Source: Devosia sp.
GTDB taxonomy: Bacteria > Pseudomonadota > Alphaproteobacteria > Rhizobiales > Devosiaceae
Length of the DNA stretch: 10,887 nucleotides
Reading direction: 5' to 3'
Assembly: GCA_028290245.1 (NCBI GenBank)
Contig: JAQGKG010000109.1
Location: 1-10,887 of the forward strand
Of the stretch, positions 1 through 6,971 are shown piece after piece. The notes beneath the pieces are model-generated. The model saw nothing but the letters and a program-made list of their open reading frames with translations. It made no database searches and was not told where the DNA came from. Position 1 is the first letter of the stretch, and each line of letters opens with the position of its first letter. The position numbers and the translations under genes were made by a program.

Positions 1-1
1 A

Positions 2-232
2 ACATTGCTCCGGCCAATGGCAACGCCGGGTGCTGAAGTTTCAGTCGATCCAGTAGAAATGGGCTTCTCCCTCCCCGAGAAGTTCTTCGACTTGGCCGCA
101 GCCCGCCGAGAAGAGTCAAAGGCCCAAGGCTATACAGGTGACGAATGCAGCGAGTGCAATAACTTCACGATGGTGCGAAATGGCACTTGCCTGAAATGCC
201 AGACATGCGGCGCCACTACGGGTTGCTCCTAA
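2..232 (+). CDS. nrdJ: Vitamin B12-dependent (class II) ribonucleotide reductase, C-terminal end only
   Basis: This is the last 76 codons of a gene that enters from the left edge; the frame is open to base 2, and the TTG at 5 is only an internal codon. The tail is cysteine-rich: GYTGDECSEC is followed by RNGTCLKCQTCG and ends TTGCS. That pattern is the zinc-ribbon and redox-active C-terminus of adenosylcobalamin-dependent ribonucleoside-diphosphate reductase, a cytosolic enzyme that makes deoxyribonucleotides. In this family the C-terminal cysteines re-reduce the active-site disulfide after each turnover. The full protein is normally over 1,000 residues, so nearly all of it, including the catalytic barrel and cobalamin site, lies outside the window. 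TAA ends the gene at 230-232. The next gene on the same strand has an open frame that overlaps this stop. Confidence 0.85.
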   Translation, partial: TLLRPMATPGAEVSVDPVEMGFSLPEKFFDLAAARREESKAQGYTGDECSECNNFTMVRNGTCLKCQTCGATTGCS

Positions 233-332
233 GAACAACCCCAATAAGGTCTTCGGCGATTATTGGGTACAACCTTTAGAAGACCGACATATTGAGCGCA
301 TCGCCACTTCGTGGCGAGCGCTGGCGCGGGAA

Positions 333-914
333 ATGTTTGGGGGCGAATACTTTAATATTGTGGATTTTGTCCACGAGGCATTCCAGCGGCGTCGGCATCG
401 CGACCAGAGACTTACCATAAAATTTATGGACCGCGCTGCCGCAGGGCCACCTGCCACAGTAACTTTTCAGCCTTTAACTCTGCATATCAGGGTAGATGTA
501 TGGGAAGCCGCGAGGAAAGACGAACCGTGGGCGCGTTACATAGTTGCCCATGAATGCGGCCACCTAATCCTTCACGACCATAGCGCTAAAGGCTTTTCTA
601 GTCCGGACTCAAAGCGCCTGCCGACTGAAGATCAGGTCCGGTCTGCGGAATGGCAAGCAGACAAACTTGCAGATTTCTTGCTTGCTCCCACAGTAATTTC
701 CGAGCGCCAGTCCGATGCTCACGAACTAGGAATTCGGTGCGGCGTTCCTTTGGATATCGCCCAAAGGCGTATAGCAAAGGTGCGGGACCTCTGGAGTACA
801 ACCGCCACTCTTCACGACATTGAACAATGCGATCAATGCTTTGGCTTTGAGGGATATCGCTTGGAATCGCGAATCCGTTGTGCCTGCGGAAAAATCTCTC
901 GAATAGCGCTGTAA
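333..914 (+). CDS. ImmA/IrrE family zinc metallopeptidase with C-terminal Cys ribbon; start uncertain
   Basis: The protein of 193 residues (from ATG 333) has HECGH at residues 73-77 as the zinc site. EWQADKLADFLLAP at 106-119 supplies the third ligand Glu and the usual helix of the ImmA/IrrE (DUF955) fold. The stretch at 130-150 resembles the family's 'FGVS..A..Rl' helix. The C-terminus carries C166-x2-C169 and C183-x-C185, a likely zinc ribbon. Family members cut repressors or antitoxins to release phage, ICE or stress genes; no HTH partner is seen here. The start is doubtful: no clear SD precedes ATG 333, yet the same frame is open from 195 and reads protein-like from about 231 (for example FGDYWVQPLEDRHIER). 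That extension contains no ATG, GTG or TTG. The gene may be 5'-damaged, use a rare start, or have lost its beginning in a rearrangement beside nrdJ. Confidence 0.75.
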   Translation: MFGGEYFNIVDFVHEAFQRRRHRDQRLTIKFMDRAAAGPPATVTFQPLTLHIRVDVWEAARKDEPWARYIVAHECGHLILHDHSAKGFSSPDSKRLPTEDQVRSAEWQADKLADFLLAPTVISERQSDAHELGIRCGVPLDIAQRRIAKVRDLWSTTATLHDIEQCDQCFGFEGYRLESRIRCACGKISRIAL

Positions 915-929
915 TTTCGGCAATGAACC

Positions 930-959
930 AAAAGCCCGCATTCCAGGTGGAATGCGGGC
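930..959 (-). terminator. Rho-independent terminator of the 49-residue gene
   Basis: The sequence GCCCGCATTCC, loop AGGT, GGAATGCGGGC forms a perfect 11-bp stem (934-944 with 949-959). Read on the minus strand it is followed directly by TTTT (933-930), giving a classic intrinsic terminator about 33 bases after the stop codon of the small minus-strand gene. On the plus strand no T tract follows, so it would at most pause transcription coming from the metallopeptidase gene. Confidence 0.8.
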
Positions 960-992
960 CAGTTGCATGGGTTCATTTGTCGGCCAGACCGA

Positions 993-1142
993 CTATTTGC
1001 CCTTGCCGCGCCCGGTGTCACCGCGTCCAGGGTTAGGCATCTGCTCGCGGGTAAAGTCCCGTTTGTCCATGCCTGCAGCCTGATCCTTAGAAATAAGACG
1101 TCCATTGTCGCCACGATATACGATGTGTGATTTCTCACCCAT
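993..1142 (-). CDS. Small basic hypothetical protein, 49 residues
   Basis: The start ATG (1142-1140) is preceded by AAAGGAACTACC, a strong SD at normal distance. A longer frame reaching 1193 has no such support. The product begins MGEKSHIVYRGDNGR and ends with a Gly/Arg/Lys-rich tail, PGRGDTGRGKGK. It has no signal peptide, membrane segment or cysteines and is strongly hydrophilic. The front half, with its 'SHIV.RGDNGR' run, could form a short beta hairpin; the tail looks disordered and could bind nucleic acid. I recall similar short proteins in alphaproteobacteria, sometimes mislabelled as transporters, but know no function. The gene stands alone with its own possible promoter upstream and a perfect terminator downstream, so it is probably a real, independently regulated gene. 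Confidence 0.65.
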   Translation of the reverse strand: MGEKSHIVYRGDNGRLISKDQAAGMDKRDFTREQMPNPGRGDTGRGKGK

Positions 1143-1191
1143 GGTAGTTCCTTTCTGCGGATCGAGCATGTTTGCCTCGCCACAAAATAAC

Positions 1192-1218
1192 AATATATAG
1201 CGTTATCGTAAGTCGCAA
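1192..1218 (-). promoter_or_regulatory. Possible promoter of the 49-residue gene
   Basis: On the minus strand TTGCGA (1218-1213) is followed after 15 bases by TATATT (1197-1192). The -10 box is close to consensus, the -35 fair, and the spacer slightly short. It would give a leader of roughly 45 bases before the SD and ATG at 1142. The area is AT-rich compared with its surroundings, which fits a promoter. Confidence 0.35.
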
Positions 1219-1509
1219 CATCCATATGTAGCGTCAAACCAAATCTGGAACTCTGTTGTGAACTATGGGGATAACTGCTTTTGATACACCGCCGCGGTCG
1301 TTTTGGGTTAGGACCCACATCACGCACGCGAAATCTCGCCTCTATGGTCTAACCACCCCCACCGAGTCATTCCGGCGAAGGCCGGAGCCCATCCTGAAAT
1401 GACCAACCCGTCGTGAGCGTGGAAAGACCTCAGGATGGGTCCCGGCCTTCGCCGGGATGACATCGAAGTTGGGGCGACATGAGAGTTGGGAGCGGATCAA
1501 CAGCCCCCC
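1219..1509. other. Intergenic stretch between small gene and SRAP remnant
   Basis: Apart from the REP-like inverted pair at 1366-1461, I see no gene here. Open frames crossing it lack SD sites and protein-like composition. The part before the repeat is relatively AT-rich. Confidence 0.5.
1366..1461. repeat. Inverted pair of REP-like palindromic elements
   Basis: Two 32-base arms (1366-1397 and 1430-1461) are inverted copies that match at 29 of 32 positions, separated by 32 bases. Each arm contains its own small palindrome, CCGGC-GAAG-GCCGG at 1372-1385 and CCGGC-CTTC-GCCGG at 1442-1455, followed by 'CCCATCCTGA'. This is the intergenic 'GTCATCCCGGCGAAGGCCGGGACCCATCCTGA' type motif that I recognise from many alphaproteobacterial genomes. 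It could fold into one long hairpin or two small ones. It lies between the 49-residue gene and the end of the SRAP remnant, and may act as a transcription end or mRNA stabiliser for either. Confidence 0.8.
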
Positions 1510-2067
1510 TCACGCTTTCCCCTCCCGAACCACCTCCACCACCAACGTCCGCGCCGGCAGCGGCCGCAATAACTCCTCCTCCGGCTTGGTGAGAAACAGC
1601 CACGCCGCCCAGTCTTCGGGCTGCAGCACGCACACCTGCCGGTCATGAACCGGCGCGATGTCCGGCCCCGGCTCCGTCGTCTGCATTGTGAAGCTCATCG
1701 CGCCGTCGGCGTCCTCGCTCCACAAGGCGGCAATGCCCATCACGGCGGAATCCTTGAGGGCGAAGCGGTGCTTGGTCTTGGGATATTTGGTGCCGGTGAA
1801 TTCAAAGAACCCCGACAGCACTACGACACATCGACGGGAATCCGCAAAGTGGCGGCCATCCGACTTGAAGTTGAAGATCGGCCCCGCCTTGGGTCGCGGC
1901 GGCGGAAAGCCGAAGCGCATCGCCACCAGTTCGACGCCATTGCCCGCCGCGGGCGACACCAATTCCTGAGTCAGGGCCAAGGCCTCGAGAAGCAACTTTC
2001 TATTGAGGGTTTGCCACGGGATGCTCTCAACAAGACACTGGGCGAGTTGAGGATCTTCGTGCTTCAA
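1510..2067 (-). pseudogene. SRAP (SOS response-associated peptidase) gene lacking its catalytic N-terminus
   Basis: The C-terminal three quarters clearly belong to the SRAP/YedK/HMCES family, which caps abasic sites in single-stranded DNA by covalent linkage through Cys2. The visible family motifs are FNFKSDGR (the conserved Asn, residue 66), SGFFEFTG (conserved Glu, residue 89), TTEPGPDIAPVHDRQV (active-site His, residue 141), and PEDWAAWL. The essential N-terminal Met-Cys and first strands are missing. In their place residues 1-40 are an unrelated helical run (ESIPWQTLNRKLLLEALALT) whose frame continues upstream to a stop at 2215-2217 with no ATG, GTG or TTG before the TTG at 2067. No SD precedes that TTG. 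Codon use shifts near 1930-1970: the SRAP part favours G/C third positions, the upstream part does not. Most likely a deletion fused an unrelated sequence in frame to a decapitated SRAP gene. If expressed, it cannot form the Cys2 adduct. Confidence 0.6.
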
Positions 2068-2341
2068 CTCTGCTGCGATCCGGAGAATGTCGGTAGGGGA
2101 ACTACTGGTAGGTACTTCCCTGCCGCGGATGACTTTCGCCGCACCGGTAACATCACCCGCCCGCAGACGCCTCCATGCAAGCTGGAAGGCAGCTGCGTCG
2201 CCCTGGCGGTCTGCTCACGTCAGAACTTAGCGACTTGATGAAACAGCGGCTCAGCCGATAAGACGGCAGCTCTTTGCAGCGTCGGCCGAAAAGCAGACTG
2301 TCGGAAAACGGCCCCTACCCTGCCCCGATCGGATCAAACTT

Positions 2342-2495
2342 ATGACTGAAATGGGCCGGTAGCGGTCCATCGCTTTCGAAATCGAAGAGCGACAAAGCTG
2401 CCGTTACGCAGCATATCGGCCTAACTCAGCTTACGACACCAGACGGCATTATGCGGTCAGATCCGAAATGACCAAGTTGGGCCGAGCAGCGGTTC
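2342..2495. repeat. Two diverged direct repeats in the gene-free region
   Basis: ATGACTGAAATGGGCCGGTA beginning at 2342 resembles ATGACCAAGTTGGGCCGAGC beginning at 2468; both continue into AGCGGT. Roughly three of four bases agree, with one gap needed. They may be fossil copies of a common intergenic element. The similarity is weak and judged by eye. Confidence 0.25.
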
Positions 2496-2843
2496 GTCTG
2501 CGGTTAGGACGACCTGAACTGCGATAGCCGCCGGTCAGTTGCAAATCGACCACAAGCAAGTCTCGGGACCATTTTGATTGCTTGGGGTGAGCGTGTGACA
2601 TACCCGAATCAAACAGGCAGGGCGCAATTCAAGTCCGATGTTCTTTGCTTGAGCGGGCTTCTCGGGAAATTGCCGAACTGGCAACGTCGAGCGCGCGTAG
2701 ATCGGTAGAGTCGACACGCCGCGATGGTCGGTTCCGGTTGCCACAGCCCTGGGTATCCGGGTCGGCAAGCGATAGATGCTGACGAGTTTGACAAAAGCTC
2801 TTTATCCGAGCCGGCAAATTTGTCTTAGTCTGAGCAAAATGCT

Positions 2844-2850
2844 GAGGAGG
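2844..2850 (+). promoter_or_regulatory. Ribosome binding site fixing the GTG start of the SDR gene
   Basis: GAGGAGG ends five bases before GTG 2856. This strong SD selects GTG 2856; the adjacent in-frame TTG at 2859 would also be reachable, so the start is certain only to within one codon. Confidence 0.7.
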
Positions 2851-2855
2851 CGATT

Positions 2856-3836
2856 GTGTTGGTTCTTGTCACGGGGGCCACCGGCAAGGTGGGTCAGGTC
2901 CTGCTGGAGAGGCTGCTGTCCGAGCCGCGGTGGCGCAATGCCCGCATTCGGGCACTGTGTCACAACCGGCCGATGCCACCGCGGGACCGGCTCGAGATCG
3001 TGCACGGTTCGATCGCCGACCGTGACGTGGTCGAGATGGTTATGGCGGGGGTGACCCACGTGATTCACATGGCGACGGTCAAGGAAGATCCGCTGACGGC
3101 GATGGACGTCTCTGTCAAGGGCATGTTCTGGCTGCTCGAGGCGTTTCGCGCCAGCCCGACAGCGGAGCAGTTCATGCTGATCGGCGGTGATTGCGTCGTC
3201 GGTCACATCATCATGCCATATGATGCGCCGATTACGGAAACATCCCCTCGAAAGCCTTACGCGGGCGTCTATGCGCTCTCCAAGGTGCTCGAAGAGGTGA
3301 TGCTGGAACAGTATTACGTCCAGTACGGCATCAATGGCTGCTGCCTGCGCGCGCCATGGATCATGGACAAGGATGACTTCCGCTATGTCCTGAGCCTTGG
3401 CGCCGACCAGTTCGGCGGACCGAGCTGGGACGAGCTCATCGCGCCGGCAGATCGCCAGCACTATTACGAGCAAGCCCTGGTGCCGCTGCTGATCGACGCC
3501 ACCGGGCAGCCCCTCAGGCGCAATTTCGTGCATGTGAGCGATCTGGTGGCAGCCATGCTGGCGGCGCTCGACAATCCGGCTGCGCGCCAGAGCCTCTTCA
3601 ACATCGCCATGAACCAGCCCGTTGATTACGCTGATGTTGCTGCAAGGCTGGCAGATACGCGCGCTCTCAAGAGCGTGCGGATAGAGACGCCCTATCACTC
3701 CAACTGGCTCGACAACAGCAAGGCGCGGCACGCGCTGGGATGGGCACCAAAAGTGAACCTGGAGCGGCTGGTGGACGACGCCTTCGCCTATGTCCGGGCA
3801 AAGGATGATCCGCGCAAGGTCTGGTATGTGGGGTGA
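2856..3836 (+). CDS. NAD(P)-dependent epimerase/dehydratase, extended SDR family (DenD-like role possible)
   Basis: The 326-residue protein has an N-terminal Rossmann motif VTGATGKVG (residues 5-13). YALSK supplies the SDR catalytic Tyr and Lys in the middle, and RNFVHVSDLV followed by NWLDNSKARHALGWAPK is typical of the extended SDR C-terminal half. The size fits sugar-nucleotide epimerases and relatives such as D-erythronate dehydrogenase (DenD). The loop that normally carries the catalytic Ser/Thr ('SSxxVYG') reads IGGDCVVG, so the usual Ser is replaced by Gly. The strand points toward the SBP gene, and the two end 81 bases apart around a hairpin. With a kinase, decarboxylase, second dehydrogenase and sugar transporter nearby, I infer that it oxidises, or with its partner epimerises, the imported sugar acid. 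A role as a true nucleotide-sugar epimerase is less likely from context. Confidence 0.85.
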   Translation: MLVLVTGATGKVGQVLLERLLSEPRWRNARIRALCHNRPMPPRDRLEIVHGSIADRDVVEMVMAGVTHVIHMATVKEDPLTAMDVSVKGMFWLLEAFRASPTAEQFMLIGGDCVVGHIIMPYDAPITETSPRKPYAGVYALSKVLEEVMLEQYYVQYGINGCCLRAPWIMDKDDFRYVLSLGADQFGGPSWDELIAPADRQHYYEQALVPLLIDATGQPLRRNFVHVSDLVAAMLAALDNPAARQSLFNIAMNQPVDYADVAARLADTRALKSVRIETPYHSNWLDNSKARHALGWAPKVNLERLVDDAFAYVRAKDDPRKVWYVG

Positions 3837-3879
3837 TGCACGGGGTTGGGTTTCGGCCCGCAACGTGCCCAAAGAGGTC

Positions 3880-3904
3880 GGAGCGCGCCTCTGCGGCGCG
3901 CTCC
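3880..3904. terminator. Strong hairpin between convergent SDR and SBP genes
   Basis: GGAGCGCGCC, loop TCTGC, GGCGCGCTCC form a perfect 10-bp GC-rich stem. T tracts are poor on both sides (CTTC on plus; CGACCTCTTT on minus). Its position between two converging stop codons suggests a shared, bidirectional terminator, though it could also work with Rho or as an mRNA end stabiliser. Confidence 0.55.
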
Positions 3905-3917
3905 CTTCATGTCGGTG

Positions 3918-4913
3918 TTACTTCTGGATGCAGGTGTCGACCGTATCCTTGGTGCATTCGTCTAGGCCGGTGAACACGGGGTCTTCAACCGGCTTGCCCT
4001 CGATCAGGTCGATCATCACCGATGGGGCCAGATAACCCATTTCGAACGGGCGCTGGCCGACAAGCGCGGTCACGAGGCCCTCCTTGGCCAGGGCCACTTC
4101 TTCACCGATCGTATCGGCCGCGCCAATGGCGAAGTCGTTGCTGGCGATCCGGTCGGCAAGAGGCTCGATCAGGTCGCGATAGGGCTGTGGAGCGCCAAAC
4201 AGCGGCCAGCCGCCCATGATGCCGAAAGCGTCGAGATCAGGATTGGCAGCCAGGATATCGCTCATCGCCTGGACGCCTTTGGCGCCGTCGTCATTGGTGA
4301 AGACCGGGCAACCGGCGACCTCGGTCCAGCCGCCCTCGCCTGCCAGCGCAGCGAGACCATCTTGGCCTGTCAGGGCATCCCGCATGCCTTGGGCACGCTG
4401 CAGAATGTTGTCAGCGGCGGCATTGCCTTCGATGGTGCAAATGGTGCCGCCTTCCGGCTTGGCAGCCTTGATGTATTCGCCGATCTTTTTGCCCATCAGA
4501 TAATTGTCGGTGCCCAGATACGTCCGGCGCAGGCCGGCGTCCTCCTTGCTGAGGTCGGCATCGAGCGTCATCACCGGAATCGTCGGTGCGGAGCTCTTGA
4601 TGGTATTGGCGATTAGCGGGGCATTTGAGGGCGAGACGGCCAGGGCAGCGGTATTTGGATTGCTTAGCATGTCCTGCAGGATCTGGGCTTCACCGGCCTC
4701 ATCGGATGTCGATGCAGGCCCGGTATAGAAGCACTCGTATGCGGAATCCGCATTCTCTGAATTCCATTTCTGGCAGCCCTGATTGATGGCCTCGAAGAAG
4801 GGATTGTCCAGACCCTTTACGACGATGACCAGTTGTTTCTTGGCTTGAGCAAAAGTCGGTGCGACGCCAAGCGACAGCGTCGCGACCGCGACCAGTAAGG
4901 CGATTTTCTTCAT
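3918..4913 (-). CDS. Sugar ABC transporter periplasmic substrate-binding protein (RbsB/FrcB type)
   Basis: The 331-residue product starts with a Sec signal peptide: MKKIALL, a hydrophobic core, and likely cleavage after PTFA (residue 22). The mature part opens LVIVVKGLDNPFFEAINQG, the typical first strand and ligand loop of the periplasmic-binding-protein-like (Peripla_BP_4) fold used for monosaccharides and related polyols or acids. Later features are DADLSKED near 118-125 and GTDNYLMGKKIGEYI at 134-148, the usual hinge and second-lobe opening. Six cysteines remain in the mature protein (47, 61, 159, 202, 320, 328), so disulfides are likely. An SD, GGGAGAGGA, sits three bases before ATG. The gene diverges from the ATPase-permease pair instead of preceding them on the same strand. 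It should deliver the substrate to that pair. The exact ligand cannot be read from the sequence; a sugar acid is inferred from neighbours. Confidence 0.88.
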   Translation of the reverse strand: MKKIALLVAVATLSLGVAPTFAQAKKQLVIVVKGLDNPFFEAINQGCQKWNSENADSAYECFYTGPASTSDEAGEAQILQDMLSNPNTAALAVSPSNAPLIANTIKSSAPTIPVMTLDADLSKEDAGLRRTYLGTDNYLMGKKIGEYIKAAKPEGGTICTIEGNAAADNILQRAQGMRDALTGQDGLAALAGEGGWTEVAGCPVFTNDDGAKGVQAMSDILAANPDLDAFGIMGGWPLFGAPQPYRDLIEPLADRIASNDFAIGAADTIGEEVALAKEGLVTALVGQRPFEMGYLAPSVMIDLIEGKPVEDPVFTGLDECTKDTVDTCIQK

Positions 4914-5182
4914 TGATCCTCTCCCATTTCGGCAGCGCTGTCCGTGAGCTGGTTTGGCCCAGCTCCACGGCCTCCTCGGTCTGCCAAAATAAAGCTAAGC
5001 CCGATCAGACTGACCCGTCAACAATTAATAGTATTATTCGATACGTGACCGTTGACGGCCAAGAAGCCATTTGCATAAGTGTTTGAGGTTTCGTCCTGGG
5101 GAGGAGAAGCCAACAGTACGAGCGGCCTTGGATCCCATTTCCCTCTGGAGTGGATCATCGCTTTCGCACGGAAGGACAAACG
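4914..5182. promoter_or_regulatory. Divergent control region between SBP and ATPase genes
   Basis: Two TTGACG boxes face outward as mirror images within CCGTCAAC (5015-5022) and GTTGACGG (5051-5058). The plus-strand box at 5052-5057 has CATAAG/ATAAGT (5074-5080) 16-17 bases on, a fair promoter for the ATPase gene with a leader of about 100 bases. The minus-strand box at 5021-5016 has only a poor -10 near 4992-4998. The AT-rich centre holds the 11-bp palindrome TAATAGTATTA (5026-5036) and GTAT-N6-ATAC (5031-5044), possible operators. A regulator bound here could control both transporter units together; the LacI-type protein encoded at the right end is the obvious candidate, though these palindromes lack the central CG usual for that family. 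Confidence 0.5.
5170..5176 (+). promoter_or_regulatory. Ribosome binding site that places the ATPase start at GTG 5183
   Basis: GGAAGGA ends six bases before GTG 5183. The longer frame starting at 5150 (GTG) adds eleven residues without an SD and without similarity to ABC ATPase N-termini, which normally begin close to 'ILELSNISKHFG'. Confidence 0.65.
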
Positions 5183-5923
<741 letters not shown>

Positions 5924-5927
5924 GGCC

Positions 5928-6926
5928 ATGACAATCACACTCGACCAGACCATTGCGCAAAAGCAGCACACCTGGCTCTCGACACTGCTCAAAAGCCAGA
6001 CCTTCTGGGTCCTGGTCGCAATCATCGCGGCATGCATTTTCCTGTCGCTGGCCACCGACTCCTTCGCCACCTCCAAGAACATCTTCAACATCACCCGTAA
6101 TGTGACCTTTACCGCAATCATTGCGCTGGGCATGACGATGGTGATCATCATCGGCGGCATCGACCTGTCGGTGGGGTCCGTGCTTTGCCTGTCCAGTATG
6201 ATCCTCGCGGTGACTATGCACGCAGGCTACGGCCTCGAGATCGGGGTATTGGCCGCACTGGTCACGGCTCTGGCCGTCGGGGCCTTCAATGGGGTACTCG
6301 TCGCCTATCTGGGCTTTCCGCCCTTCGTCGTCACGCTCGGCATGCTGTCGATCGCTCGAAGCCTGGCCATGGTGGCGTCCAACAATACCGTGGTTTTCGA
6401 GTTTGGCCCCGATCATGATCGATTGCTCGACCTTGGGGGCGGCGCATGGTTCCTGGGGATCGCCAATCCGGTGCTCTACATGGTCGGACTGGCGCTGATC
6501 GTGGGTTTCGTGCTGCGCTGGACCAAGTTCGGACGCCATCTCTATGCCATCGGCGGCAATGAAAACGCGGCGACGCTCACCGGGGTGCCGGTGCGGCTGA
6601 TCAAGGTCGCCGTCTATATGATCTCGGCCCTGTCGGCGGGTATTGCCGGCATCATCCAGACCGGCTGGCTGGGCGCAGTCACCACCAATATCGGCACTGG
6701 CATGGAGTTGCAGGTCATCGCTGCCGCGGTGATCGGCGGCGCCAGTCTGGTCGGAGGCGTGGGCACCGCCCTCGGCGCCCTGGTCGGCGCCGCGCTGATC
6801 GAAGTCATCCGCAACAGCCTTGGGCTCTTGGGCATCAACGCCTTCTGGCAGGGTGCCTTCATCGGCGGCTGCATCATCATTGCCGTCGCCTTCGAGCGGG
6901 TGCGGCAGCTCCGATCGTCAGACTGA
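5928..6926 (+). CDS. Sugar ABC transporter permease (RbsC/FrcC type)
   Basis: The 332-residue membrane protein has many hydrophobic segments (for example 25-42, 61-76, 83-98, 104-126, 180-197, 226-246, 262-298 and 308-322). It has the family hallmark GGIDLSVGS at 76-84 and the cytoplasmic coupling segment GRHLYAIGGNENAATLTGV at 202-220. This is the BPD_transp_2 family that moves ribose, xylose, fructose and related compounds, working as a dimer with the upstream ATPase. The ATG lies four bases past the ATPase stop TAG, so translation is probably coupled. It ends 37 bases before the convergent dehydrogenase gene. Substrate identity cannot be read from the permease. Confidence 0.9.
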   Translation: MTITLDQTIAQKQHTWLSTLLKSQTFWVLVAIIAACIFLSLATDSFATSKNIFNITRNVTFTAIIALGMTMVIIIGGIDLSVGSVLCLSSMILAVTMHAGYGLEIGVLAALVTALAVGAFNGVLVAYLGFPPFVVTLGMLSIARSLAMVASNNTVVFEFGPDHDRLLDLGGGAWFLGIANPVLYMVGLALIVGFVLRWTKFGRHLYAIGGNENAATLTGVPVRLIKVAVYMISALSAGIAGIIQTGWLGAVTTNIGTGMELQVIAAAVIGGASLVGGVGTALGALVGAALIEVIRNSLGLLGINAFWQGAFIGGCIIIAVAFERVRQLRSSD

Positions 6927-6932
6927 CGCCAT

Positions 6933-6971
6933 GGCCGCATCCGTCCAGGATGATGGGTGTGGCCTACTTTT
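6933..6971 (+). terminator. Probable terminator after the permease gene
   Basis: GGCCGCATCC (6933-6942) can pair with GGGTGTGGCC (6955-6964) as a 10-bp stem with two G-U wobbles and a 12-base loop, followed by TACTTTT (6965-6971). It overlaps the stop codon of the convergent dehydrogenase gene. A shorter competing hairpin, CATCC-GTCCA-GGATG, exists in the same stretch, which lowers confidence. Confidence 0.4.

Larger units (their letters stand above)
2218..2855. other. Long gene-free region with degenerate sequence
   Basis: About 640 bases carry no convincing gene on either strand; short open frames lack SD sites and recognisable protein. The part from 2240 to 2530 has the look of decayed repeat DNA. 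The last 70 bases hold the upstream region of the SDR gene: a perfect TTGACA at 2788-2793 lacking a good -10 at 16-18 bases, an inverted GACAAA/TTTGTC pair (2790-2795 and 2819-2824), and the perfect palindrome CAAATTTG at 2815-2822. These may be control sites, but I cannot assign a protein to them. Confidence 0.5.

Noticed and set aside
163..914. Phage-defence or toxin-antitoxin module built on the ImmA-like peptidase
   Set aside because: No HTH regulator, toxin or phage gene lies beside it, and the gene's start is in doubt, so a defence system cannot be supported from this window.
833..1327. 164-codon minus-strand open frame crossing the terminator and the small gene
   Set aside because: It runs through a perfect terminator hairpin and overlaps two better supported genes in other frames, with no SD.
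1645..2238. 197-codon plus-strand open frame across the SRAP remnant
   Set aside because: The minus strand shows true SRAP motifs; the plus product is Arg- and His-rich and featureless.
2802..3872. 356-codon open frame on the minus strand opposite the SDR gene
   Set aside because: It mirrors the SDR gene, which has clear family motifs and a strong SD. The antisense translation is rich in Arg and His with no recognisable domain, typical of a high-GC shadow.
5150..5182. Upstream start for the ABC ATPase
   Set aside because: No SD precedes it, whereas GTG 5183 has GGAAGGA at six bases and yields a normal N-terminus.
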